40,748 nucleotides of DNA from the NCBI GenBank assembly GCA_035498035.1, contig DATKAN010000022.1, forward strand, positions 1 through 40,748. Reading direction: 5' to 3'. Source of the DNA: Nitrospiria bacterium (GTDB lineage: Bacteria; Nitrospirota; Nitrospiria; JACQBZ01). The number at the start of each line of letters is the position of its first letter. Positions within the stretch are counted from its first letter, which is position 1. Made by a program: the position numbers and the translations under genes. Positions 6,952 through 14,569 of this stretch are shown piece after piece. Under the pieces are notes generated by a model. That model ran no database searches. It was not told the origin of the DNA and saw only the letters and a program-made list of their open reading frames with translations.

Positions 6952-9210
6952 CTAAGCCGCCGCCGGTTCGCCGGTGGGAAGTTCGATGACAACGCTGGTC
7001 CCCTTCGGCTCGCGGGGGGCGACCCGGATCTGGCCGTTGTGGTCGTTGATGATCCGGTGAACGATGGCCAGTCCCAGTCCGCTTCCGGTTTTCTTCCGCG
7101 AGAAGTGAGGGAGAAACAGTTTGTCGATGTCCTCCGCCTGGATGCCGACCCCCTCGTCCTCGATGATCACGGAGGCCTTGCGGCGGGGACGGTCGAAGTG
7201 GGTCGTGATCCAGATCCGTCCGCGGTTGGACATCGCCTCCACCGCGTTTTCGAAAAGGTTGACGAAGACCCGTTTGAGCTGTTCCCGGTCGATGTTCAAG
7301 ACGGGCAGCGCGGAGTCGTAGGAAACCACGAATTCCAGATCCCGGTGCGCGGAACGGTATAGGAGGATCACCTCCTGGAGAATCGAATGGAGGTCGTTCG
7401 GCGAGGGCATCGGGGCCGGCAGCCTCGCGAAGTTGGAGAATTCATCGACCAGATGTTTGAGACCGGCCACCTCGTTGATGATCGTGGCGGTCGATTCGTC
7501 CACGATGGCCTTGAAATCGGGGGACTGCTCGAAATATTTTTTGCGCAGCCGCTGGGCCGAAAGCTGGATCGGGGTGAGGGGGTTCTTGATCTCGTGGGCG
7601 ATTCGCTGGGCCACCTCTTGCCAGGCCGCCGCTTTCTGCCCCTTGATCAGCTCGGAAAGATCTTCCGTCACGATCACAAGACCGACGTTCAGGTCCTGAT
7701 CGTCTTTCATTCGGGCCATGCTCACGCCGAGCGTGAGCGGTTTTCCCGCCACCACGATGTGCAGTTCCCGTTCGATCCCGTCCATCTGTCGGTTTTCCAA
7801 CTCCTCCAACAGGTGAAGGAGCGGGGTCAGATTCAGGGCCTGGAAGGCATCGCGCGCCAGTTTCCCGGTGATCTCTTGTCCGCCGGTTAGGAAGATCTTT
7901 TGGGCGGCAGGGTTGATCGTGGTGATCCGACCGTTCCGGTCGAGAGAGATCACGCCCGTCGAGATGTTTTCGAGGACGGTTTCGATGTAGGCCCGGCGCC
8001 GGTCCAGCTCGGTGTTGGATTGACGCAGGGATTGATTGGCCTCCTCCAACTGTGTCTTGCTGATCCGGAGGTCTTTCGTCATCTTGTTGAACGATTGAAC
8101 GACGAGGCCCAGCTCGTCCCGCGCGCGGACGTTGATTTTGAAATCGAGGTTCCCCTTGGCGATGGCCTCGGTTCCCTCGGCCAGCTTTTGCAGGGGGACG
8201 GTAATGCTTTTGGCCAGGTAGAACCCGAACCAGGTGGCCGAGAACAGGATGACAAGGGCGATCACGGCGAAGGAAAGGATGTAACTCTCCTTGATCGGGT
8301 TCTTGAAGGCCTTGAGCTGTTTATAGTCCTCGAATGATTTTGTGATCTCGTCCATCTTGGTGGCCATACCCCGCGGGATCAGGGTGTCGACCACCAGAAC
8401 GCCGGCGATCTCGTCCGGGTCCGGGGAGTTCGGGGAGGCCCGGAGGGGAACCATCGCCCGGATCAGGTTGCCGAGGTCGGTGGTCGGTTTTTCGATCGTC
8501 TCCTCGCCTCCCATCGCTTTCCTGAGCACGTCTTTCGAGGGCGGAAGGAAAATCCTCTCCGGTATCGTGGAATCAAAGATCCGTAGGGGTCGGACGTCGG
8601 ACCGGGCGGGGTAGAACTCCACGCCCTGAAGCCGATATTCCGACCGGCGGGTCTTGAGCATCTCCATGAGTGCGGAATGCCTTTCCGGATCCAGAAACGA
8701 TCCCTCTTCGATCTGCCGGCCGATGATTCGGGAATAGTATCGTGCCGTTTCCTCCTGCTCCTGGTAATAAAGCCGCGCGGTTTGAAGGGCGCTGTCCAGG
8801 GGCCGCTCGACCTGGATCGAAAACCAGTTCTCGACGGTGCTGAACACCTGTCCGATGGAGACGATCAGAAAAAGTATCGTCGGAATCAGCGCAAATCCGA
8901 CGAAGGCGGCGATGAGCTTCCCCCGAAAGCCCGCACCGAGAGTTTTCCGACGGCGTTCAAAATAATGTTTGATCAGGTTCCGCGACGACAACAGTCCCAG
9001 CAGGACGAGGAGGATCAGGTTCAGCTCGAGCAGGGTCAGGACCAGCACGTTGCCCGGAAAGAAGGACGGTGTCTCGATCTCGCGGAAGTAGAGCACCGTC
9101 AGGGTCACGGTCAGACTCAAAAACCCGAGAGTGATCCAAACCGGTCGCGCATGACTGCGCTTTCGCTGTTCGTCCGAGGACGTGTCTGAAGCCTGTGATT
9201 CGGGTGTCAC
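6952..9210 (-). CDS. ntrY: Membrane sensor histidine kinase, NtrY type
   Basis: Partner kinase of the adjacent regulator, 752 residues. N-terminal transmembrane helices (about residues 22-115, including VLVLTLLELNLILLVLLGLL) are followed by an extracytoplasmic region of some 190 residues and another helix (SYILSFAVIALVILFSATW). Then come HAMP (SITVPLQKLAEGTEAI), PAS (YIETVLENISTGVISL), the HisKA motif HEIKNPLTP with phosphoacceptor His539, and the ATPase (NLFENAVEAM, EDEGVGI, GSGLGLAIVHRI). The start is GTG at 9208-9210, with AAAGGA about seven bases ahead. The large periplasmic part suggests it senses an envelope signal; that is inference from architecture and neighbours. Confidence 0.92.
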   Translation of the reverse strand: MTPESQASDTSSDEQRKRSHARPVWITLGFLSLTVTLTVLYFREIETPSFFPGNVLVLTLLELNLILLVLLGLLSSRNLIKHYFERRRKTLGAGFRGKLIAAFVGFALIPTILFLIVSIGQVFSTVENWFSIQVERPLDSALQTARLYYQEQEETARYYSRIIGRQIEEGSFLDPERHSALMEMLKTRRSEYRLQGVEFYPARSDVRPLRIFDSTIPERIFLPPSKDVLRKAMGGEETIEKPTTDLGNLIRAMVPLRASPNSPDPDEIAGVLVVDTLIPRGMATKMDEITKSFEDYKQLKAFKNPIKESYILSFAVIALVILFSATWFGFYLAKSITVPLQKLAEGTEAIAKGNLDFKINVRARDELGLVVQSFNKMTKDLRISKTQLEEANQSLRQSNTELDRRRAYIETVLENISTGVISLDRNGRITTINPAAQKIFLTGGQEITGKLARDAFQALNLTPLLHLLEELENRQMDGIERELHIVVAGKPLTLGVSMARMKDDQDLNVGLVIVTEDLSELIKGQKAAAWQEVAQRIAHEIKNPLTPIQLSAQRLRKKYFEQSPDFKAIVDESTATIINEVAGLKHLVDEFSNFARLPAPMPSPNDLHSILQEVILLYRSAHRDLEFVVSYDSALPVLNIDREQLKRVFVNLFENAVEAMSNRGRIWITTHFDRPRRKASVIIEDEGVGIQAEDIDKLFLPHFSRKKTGSGLGLAIVHRIINDHNGQIRVAPREPKGTSVVIELPTGEPAAA

Positions 9211-9230
9211 AAAGTTTTCCTTTGACTATT

Positions 9231-9303
9231 GCGAGGGGCTTGCGTCGCCCCCTCCCCCGGCCAAGCCGGATGGAGCCTCCCCCTCTCTCTCGCCTTGCTC
9301 GCT
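9231..9303 (+). repeat. Dispersed TAGGGGCT repeat, short form (copy A1)
   Basis: Head GCGAGGGGCTTGCGTCGCCC, then a CCGGC-CAA-GCCGG hairpin, a CCTCCCCCTC tract and GCTCGC. It lies upstream of the NtrY start on the opposite strand. Copies at 17034-17104 and 40083-40152 have the same form. With copy A2 it fills the 292-base gap between the NtrY and DUF4390 genes. Confidence 0.7.
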
Positions 9304-9319
9304 AAGAAAACATCTAAAT

Positions 9320-9477
9320 GCGAGGGGCTTGCGTCGCCGCCATTATCAGTGGGGGCCCGTGCGGGCTTTGCTCCTCCGATGCCCCCACACCCCGCGCTCG
9401 GACAGGCGAAGCCTGATCCTCGCTTTCGCCGGCCGAGCCGGATAAAGCCCCCCTTCTCGCTCGCCGTGCTCGCCGGA
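9320..9477 (+). repeat. Dispersed TAGGGGCT repeat, long form (copy A2)
   Basis: Same head as copy A1, 89 bases downstream in the same orientation, but with a longer middle. Bases 9394-9422 match 33831-33859 (reverse strand) at 28 of 29 positions, which ties this copy to the long form upstream of gcvH. Confidence 0.7.
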
Positions 9478-9502
9478 AATCTTCCCCATAGATCCGGTAC
9501 GG

Positions 9503-10117
9503 CTACGGCGTTCTCCCCAGCGAGTAGAAGGGCGCCGAGTCCGCCCACGGAGTATCCAGTTCCAACGCTGGGATGAAAAAGAGGATGTATTCGAGGTAGA
9601 ACGGGACATTCGTCGCGCGCATCTCGGCTTTGACGCTGACGTAGTAGGTATGTCGCGTTTTCAGTTGTCCGGGCGTTATAATTTTAACATGATCGATCCG
9701 GGAGATCAATGGGGCCATTTCCTCAAAGGATTGGACGGTTTTCTGGGTGATTTCCCCGTCCGTCCGGGTCGTGATCGAATACTGCTTTTTTAGAACATCG
9801 TATTTGATGGTGTGCTTGATCGTCTTGGAGAAGACTTCCTCGTCAAACCAGCCAGGCTGGCGCTTTTTCAGGAGGATGTAGTAATACAGATCCTTCGGAA
9901 TTCCGTTGTTGAGGTCCTCCTGAAGGTTTCGGTTGTACCAACGGATCAGATCGGCCGTCACGGTCAAGGTTCCGTTGTCGATCACGGAGGCGGTCAACCC
10001 GGCGATGCGCTCCTCGCCGGCGACGGCAGGGCGGGGGGTCCCGGCCAGGGTAATAAGGACGACGGCCAGGACGCCGGCGCAATAATGAAGCGCCTTTCGA
10101 TTCCGACCGCCGGTCAT
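9503..10117 (-). CDS. DUF4390 family exported protein
   Basis: A 204-residue protein with an N-terminal signal or anchor segment (ALHYCAGVLAVVLITLAG, then TPRPAVAG). The body fits the DUF4390 family as I know it: TASVIDNGTLTVTADLIRWY, YYYILLKKRQPGWFDE, then a C-terminal VSVKAEMRATNVPFYLEY. The family has no known biochemical role and is usually found beside NtrY-type kinases, as here. Its ATG overlaps the stop of the TPR-peptidase gene as ATGA (10114-10117), so the two are almost certainly co-translated. The remaining 292 bases to the kinase gene are filled by repeats, so the kinase may also have its own promoter. A periplasmic accessory of the sensor is a reasonable guess without direct evidence. 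Confidence 0.8.
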   Translation of the reverse strand: MTGGRNRKALHYCAGVLAVVLITLAGTPRPAVAGEERIAGLTASVIDNGTLTVTADLIRWYNRNLQEDLNNGIPKDLYYYILLKKRQPGWFDEEVFSKTIKHTIKYDVLKKQYSITTRTDGEITQKTVQSFEEMAPLISRIDHVKIITPGQLKTRHTYYVSVKAEMRATNVPFYLEYILFFIPALELDTPWADSAPFYSLGRTP

Positions 10118-11538
10118 GGGGTCGCTCCCGCGACGGTTTCCTGCCAGTCCGACTGAAACGCTTCATAGGAAATCATGAACCGGTCCGAAAAGGCCTCCGC
10201 GAAATTTTTCTGCCGTCCGAGGTCTTCCAAAAGCTGTCCGACACGGAACAGGCCGTATCGGTCCACCAGCGCCTTGACGGCCGCGTAGCTTTCGGCGTAG
10301 GCAAGCGAGGCCTGGGCGTCGGTCAGCCTCTGGAAGCTCCCGTGCAGGGCCGAGAGCGGAACGAGCGGCGTTCCGGACCGGACTTGCCGGGCCAGGAGCT
10401 GCTCGCGGGGGGAAGCGCCCCCGCTCTCGAAATAAACCGCCAGGCCCTCGTTGAGCCATGTCGGAATGTCCAGGCCGCGGCTGATTCCGTGGACGACGGC
10501 ATGCGTATACTCATGATACAGGACCTTCCTGAGCAAATCCGGATTTTGCTCGGCGCCGTCCATCGGGACGCGGATCTTTCCATCGTAGATCCCTTTGGTC
10601 CAGGAAGCGCTGCGGGTCACATCCTGAAACTGCTGGTCGGTATAGAGGATCACCGTGATGGGCTCCTCGGGATAATACGACAAGGCCTGTCCGAGATCGC
10701 GATAGGCTCCTTCCAGATCGCTGAGAACCTGCCGGGCCGCCTCCTCCCTCTCCCGTCCCTCGAATTTGACCGTAAAGGCCAGGGAGGCCTGTTGTTGGAA
10801 ACTGCCCTGAACCCTGGCTTCCCGGCGGACCTGGGACAGGTGCTGACGGAGGGCCTGATCGGACGGGTCCAGATCGAGCCCCTTTTCATAATAGCCGATC
10901 GCCATTTCGATTTCATCCCGTTGATCGTAGATGTCACCGATGATCTTATACGCATTGGGCACCTTCGGATCCAAGCGGATCGCTTGTTTCAAGGTTTCCA
11001 CGGCCCGATCGGGATCGTTCAGTCGGTAATAGGCCAGCCCCTCGCCCACGAAGAAGTCCGGCTCATCGGCGTCGAGCCGGATGGCGGCCTGGAAATTCTG
11101 CAGGGCGTCCGGATACCGCCGGCCGTCGAGCTGCTTCCAGGCCATGTTCCCTTTGGCTAGGGCGAGATTCCGCTGGATCGCCCGGTTTTCGGGCGCCCGT
11201 TCGTAAGCCTTGGCGAAAAGGTCGGCGGCCTCGGAATATTCCTCGCGGTTGTAATGGGCCAGACCTTCGTTGTTGAGCTGGACGGTCAGGATATCGGGAT
11301 CCGAGATCGCCCCCGCTTTCGGGGATTCCGGTTTGGTCGAGGCGTAAAGCGGCGGTTCGTCCCCCGGGGGAAGGGGCCCGGGGTTCGAAAGAGCCCCCTT
11401 TCGAAGGGATCCGGTTGATCGGGCCTCCGGAGTCGGGAAGAGGAGCGACCAGGCAATCATCCCCGTAAAAAGGACGACGGCCAGCCCGAGTGCCGCGATC
11501 AGAAGGAGGCCGGTCCTGTTGGCTGCAGGTTCGCTCAT
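10114..11538 (-). CDS. Membrane-anchored TPR protein with gluzincin peptidase domain
   Basis: A 474-residue protein. An N-terminal helix (LLLIAALGLAVVLFTGMIAW) anchors it; TPR repeats follow (about residues 80-240, e.g. NEGLAHYNREEYSEAADLF and AIGYYEKGLDLDPSDQAL). The C-terminal half is a peptidase MA-like zinc domain: the ligands HEYTH are His342, Glu343 and His346, and Glu364 in WLNEGLAVYFE is the third ligand of a gluzincin. All ligands are present, so it should be active outside the cytoplasm. It starts nine bases after the BamA-like gene and shares ATGA with the DUF4390 gene. TPR plus periplasmic metalloprotease beside outer-membrane assembly genes recalls BepA-like quality control, although BepA is an M48 enzyme with the opposite domain order. 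The substrate is unknown. Confidence 0.85.
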   Translation of the reverse strand: MSEPAANRTGLLLIAALGLAVVLFTGMIAWSLLFPTPEARSTGSLRKGALSNPGPLPPGDEPPLYASTKPESPKAGAISDPDILTVQLNNEGLAHYNREEYSEAADLFAKAYERAPENRAIQRNLALAKGNMAWKQLDGRRYPDALQNFQAAIRLDADEPDFFVGEGLAYYRLNDPDRAVETLKQAIRLDPKVPNAYKIIGDIYDQRDEIEMAIGYYEKGLDLDPSDQALRQHLSQVRREARVQGSFQQQASLAFTVKFEGREREEAARQVLSDLEGAYRDLGQALSYYPEEPITVILYTDQQFQDVTRSASWTKGIYDGKIRVPMDGAEQNPDLLRKVLYHEYTHAVVHGISRGLDIPTWLNEGLAVYFESGGASPREQLLARQVRSGTPLVPLSALHGSFQRLTDAQASLAYAESYAAVKALVDRYGLFRVGQLLEDLGRQKNFAEAFSDRFMISYEAFQSDWQETVAGATP

Positions 11539-11547
11539 GCGCGCAGA

Positions 11548-14469
11548 CTAAAATGCGAATCCCAGTGTAAAGTGAAACTCACCCGGGCTCTCCTTGACCA
11601 CGACGGGGCAGGCCGGGCAGAGGTTTTTTTCACGGTTCAGTTTATATCCGTAATCGAGCCGCAAGGGCCCCGCCGGGGTCCCGTACCATAGGCCCGCCCC
11701 GATGGTCGACTTGATCAGGTTGATGTCGACCTGGCTCGACAGACGGAAGACATTCCCCCGGTCGTTGAAGATCACGAGGCCCAAGTTGCCCGGCAAAAAA
11801 ATCCGGATTTCGCCGTTGAACAGCAGCATGGCGTTTCCGCCGCTGAAGTCGACCCCGGAATTGGTGTCGTTGGGAATGATCGTCGCGCAGTTTTCTCCGT
11901 TGTGACACCGTGTCGGAATGATGCCCAGCTCGTCTTGTTGATAGCCGCGAACGCTGGTCCGTCCGCCGAGGAAAAACCGTTCGTTGGGGGGCAGCAGACC
12001 GGTGGACTGGGAATCCCCCGATGTGGACTCCGTTTTTGTCACCCCGAAACGATTCGAGACCCCCGCGCGGGCCGAAACCGCGACCACCATCCAACGCATG
12101 AGGGGATAGTACCAGCTGGACTGGACGGTCGCTTTGATAAACTGGACCTCGGACCCCAGACTCGTGGCGGCGTCCTGAAAAGCCACCCCGTTGATGAATC
12201 CCGTGGTCGGACTGAAGGGGTTGTCGCGGGTATCCCAGTACAAGGCCGGGGTCAGACTGCCGATGGTGGTATGCTGATCCTCCGGTAGTAATTCAACGCC
12301 ATTCGTGTAAGTATCGACATCAAATTGGTATTGAAGGCTGCCTTTGACCGTGGGAGTCAGATTTTTTCCCAGCCCTGCGGTCGCTCCGGTCGTCGTCAGG
12401 GTGTAAGAGAGGCGTTCCTGGGTCTGTTCATAGCCGACCAGACGACCCTCCAGCTGATATCCGAGAAGCCAGGGCTCCAGATAGGTGGCGGAAGCCGAGC
12501 GAGAGATGGAACTGCCCTCGGCCCGTAGACTGAGTGATTGGCCCGTGCCCCAAAGGTTCCGGTGGGTCCACTGGGCAAACCCTCGAAGATGTTCCACATC
12601 GGCATAGCCCACTCCAAGATCCAGCGTCCTCGTGGGATTTTCCCGGACGGTCAGCCGCATGTCCTTCACCGTATCCTTGGTTTCGGGATTGAGGGGCGTG
12701 ACGGGTTCGAAACGAACGTTGCCGAGGTAGCCCAGTTGTATAATCCGCCGGCGAGTAATCTGGATGCGGCTTTCGTCATACGGGTCGCCCGGTTTCACAT
12801 CGAGTTCCCGGAGGATAACCTTGTCTTTGGTATAGGTGTTTCCGCTCAAAAATATCCGCCCGATCCGAACCTGCGGATTTTCCGAAATCCGGAACCGGAT
12901 CCCGACCTGCGTGCGATCCTTGGAAAAATCCAGTTCGGGATCCACACGGGCATAGACGTAGCCGCTTTTGTGATAGAGCGCCAGAATTTCTTCCAGATCT
13001 TTCCGGACCGGAATCTCATTGTAGGGCTGCCCCGGACGAAGGTGGATCGTTTTCCGCAGTTGGGCCGGGGCCAAGGCTTGTTGGCCCTCGAATTGGATGT
13101 CGGTGATGAGCGTTCGCGGACCCTCGGCGATGGCGAAAATGAGATAGGCGACTGTCCTGGCCTCGTTATATTCCACCCGGGGTTCGACCTTAATTTCCTG
13201 GAAACCCTGTTCGTGATACCCCGCCAGGAGGATTTTGGCGTCGGAGTCCAGGCGGTCGGGAACCACGGTTCCGCAAAAGAGGGTGTTGCCGGGGCGTGTC
13301 TGGATGAGGTTCTGGAGCTGAAGGGGCGTAAAAAAGGTGTTTCCGAAGAAAAGGACGGTTCGGAGGCAGGCGAAATTTCCCGGGTCGATTTCAAAGACCG
13401 CCTCGATCGTTCCTTCGTTCGGAAGCTCCCGTTGCGTGTAGTCCACCTTGACAAAGGGAAAACCCTTGGATCGATAAAAATCCTCCAGGCGGTCCGCGCT
13501 CGCGCGAAAGACCTGATCGTCGTAACTGTGTTCCTCTTCGAAAAGCAGCAGGGGCGTCAGCTGGTTATCCGGGAAGGGACCGTTTCCCTCGAACCGCACC
13601 CTCAGTCTTGTTCCGGCTTCGATAGGGACCGTGATGGTCACCTCGTCGGTGGCCTCCTTGTATTGGATTTCGGGGGGACCGACGGAGGATTTTAAATAGC
13701 CGTTGGCATGATAGAAGCTCTGCAAACGCGCCAAATCTTCTTCCAGAATATCGGCCTGGTAAAATTCACCGCCGGTGGATCGGATGGTCTTTAACCAGAG
13801 TTGGAAATTGGAATACGCGGTGTCGCCGACGAATTTTGTCTCGCGAATTTTCGCGCGGGTTCCCTCGTTGACCCGCACCGTCACCTGGGCCTTGTTCGTT
13901 CCCGGTGTCTGAGAAACGTCGCTGTCGATTTTGGCCCGAAAATATCCCTTGCGCTGGAGAAAATTCAGGAGATTGGCGATGGCGGCCCGCCATCGTTCTT
14001 GCGTGAATTCCTCGCCGATTTGAAGGCCCATCGCCTCCTTGAGGGTTCGGGTCCAAAAGACACGATTTCCCTTGATTTGAAGATCGGACAGGAAGGTCTT
14101 CTCCGTGAACTGATATACGACGGCCACGCCCCCCTCGATGGGGTTGACTTCCACCGCGACATCGGTGAACAGCCCGGTTGAGTACAGGGAATTCAAACTC
14201 TGTCGGATCATCCGGCTGGAGTAGGGAATCCCGGTATGGATTCCCGTCAGCCGGCTGAGGGCCTCAAGCGTCATGCCCACTCTGGAATTGACCTCCAGGG
14301 ATAGAATCGTCTGGCCCTCGAAGGATTGGGCGGTGGCGGGCGCGGGGCGGACGACCGAAAGCCATGCTCCGACGGCCCCGATCAAAAGACACCAATGCCA
14401 AAATCTAAAGCCATCTCGTTGTCCCCGCCCGGTTTGTCCCGTCCGTGTCCGCAATCGTCCTCGAATCAT
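11548..14469 (-). CDS. bamA: Outer-membrane assembly protein, BamA/TamA (Omp85) family
   Basis: An outer-membrane insertase of 973 residues. The signal sequence (CLLIGAVGAWLSVVRPAPATA) precedes a long series of POTRA domains (about residues 50-570), recognisable by recurring forms such as RIGRIFLSGNTYTKDKVILR and SDLQIKGNRVFWTRTLKEAM. The Omp85 barrel occupies the rest, with the conserved loop-6 motif in GGRTSVRGYQQDELG (about residue 841) and a terminal Phe for recognition by the assembly machinery. It is longer than typical BamA (about 800) and has more POTRAs than TamA (three). TamB-like gene adjacency favours a TamA role, POTRA number favours BamA; without the rest of the genome both remain open. 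Its ATG abuts a dispersed repeat. Confidence 0.88.
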   Translation of the reverse strand: MIRGRLRTRTGQTGRGQRDGFRFWHWCLLIGAVGAWLSVVRPAPATAQSFEGQTILSLEVNSRVGMTLEALSRLTGIHTGIPYSSRMIRQSLNSLYSTGLFTDVAVEVNPIEGGVAVVYQFTEKTFLSDLQIKGNRVFWTRTLKEAMGLQIGEEFTQERWRAAIANLLNFLQRKGYFRAKIDSDVSQTPGTNKAQVTVRVNEGTRAKIRETKFVGDTAYSNFQLWLKTIRSTGGEFYQADILEEDLARLQSFYHANGYLKSSVGPPEIQYKEATDEVTITVPIEAGTRLRVRFEGNGPFPDNQLTPLLLFEEEHSYDDQVFRASADRLEDFYRSKGFPFVKVDYTQRELPNEGTIEAVFEIDPGNFACLRTVLFFGNTFFTPLQLQNLIQTRPGNTLFCGTVVPDRLDSDAKILLAGYHEQGFQEIKVEPRVEYNEARTVAYLIFAIAEGPRTLITDIQFEGQQALAPAQLRKTIHLRPGQPYNEIPVRKDLEEILALYHKSGYVYARVDPELDFSKDRTQVGIRFRISENPQVRIGRIFLSGNTYTKDKVILRELDVKPGDPYDESRIQITRRRIIQLGYLGNVRFEPVTPLNPETKDTVKDMRLTVRENPTRTLDLGVGYADVEHLRGFAQWTHRNLWGTGQSLSLRAEGSSISRSASATYLEPWLLGYQLEGRLVGYEQTQERLSYTLTTTGATAGLGKNLTPTVKGSLQYQFDVDTYTNGVELLPEDQHTTIGSLTPALYWDTRDNPFSPTTGFINGVAFQDAATSLGSEVQFIKATVQSSWYYPLMRWMVVAVSARAGVSNRFGVTKTESTSGDSQSTGLLPPNERFFLGGRTSVRGYQQDELGIIPTRCHNGENCATIIPNDTNSGVDFSGGNAMLLFNGEIRIFLPGNLGLVIFNDRGNVFRLSSQVDINLIKSTIGAGLWYGTPAGPLRLDYGYKLNREKNLCPACPVVVKESPGEFHFTLGFAF

Positions 14470-14555
14470 AGGGGCTCAGGTCGCCCCCTCCACCCGTCAA
14501 GCGGCTCGATCGAAGTCGCCGAAGTCCGGATGGACCCTCCCCCTCTTTCGAGCAT
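14469..14555 (+). repeat. Dispersed TAGGGGCT repeat (copy B)
   Basis: TAGGGGCTCAGGTCGCCCCC begins at 14469 and is followed by CAAGCGGCTCGATCGAAGTC and a CCTCCCCCTC tract. It occupies the 100-base gap between the TamB-like and BamA-like genes. The T at 14469 is the complement of the A of the bamA-like start codon, so repeat and gene share a base. Confidence 0.7.
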
Positions 14556-14569
14556 TTCTTGTTGAGGAT

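Noticed and set aside
5950-7362. Long open frame of 470 codons on the + strand
   Set aside because: It is antisense to the ntrX- and ntrY-like genes, whose domains are complete, and its translation shows no known family, as expected in high-GC DNA.
12538-13695. Open frame of 385 codons on the + strand
   Set aside because: It is antisense to the POTRA region of the BamA-like gene.
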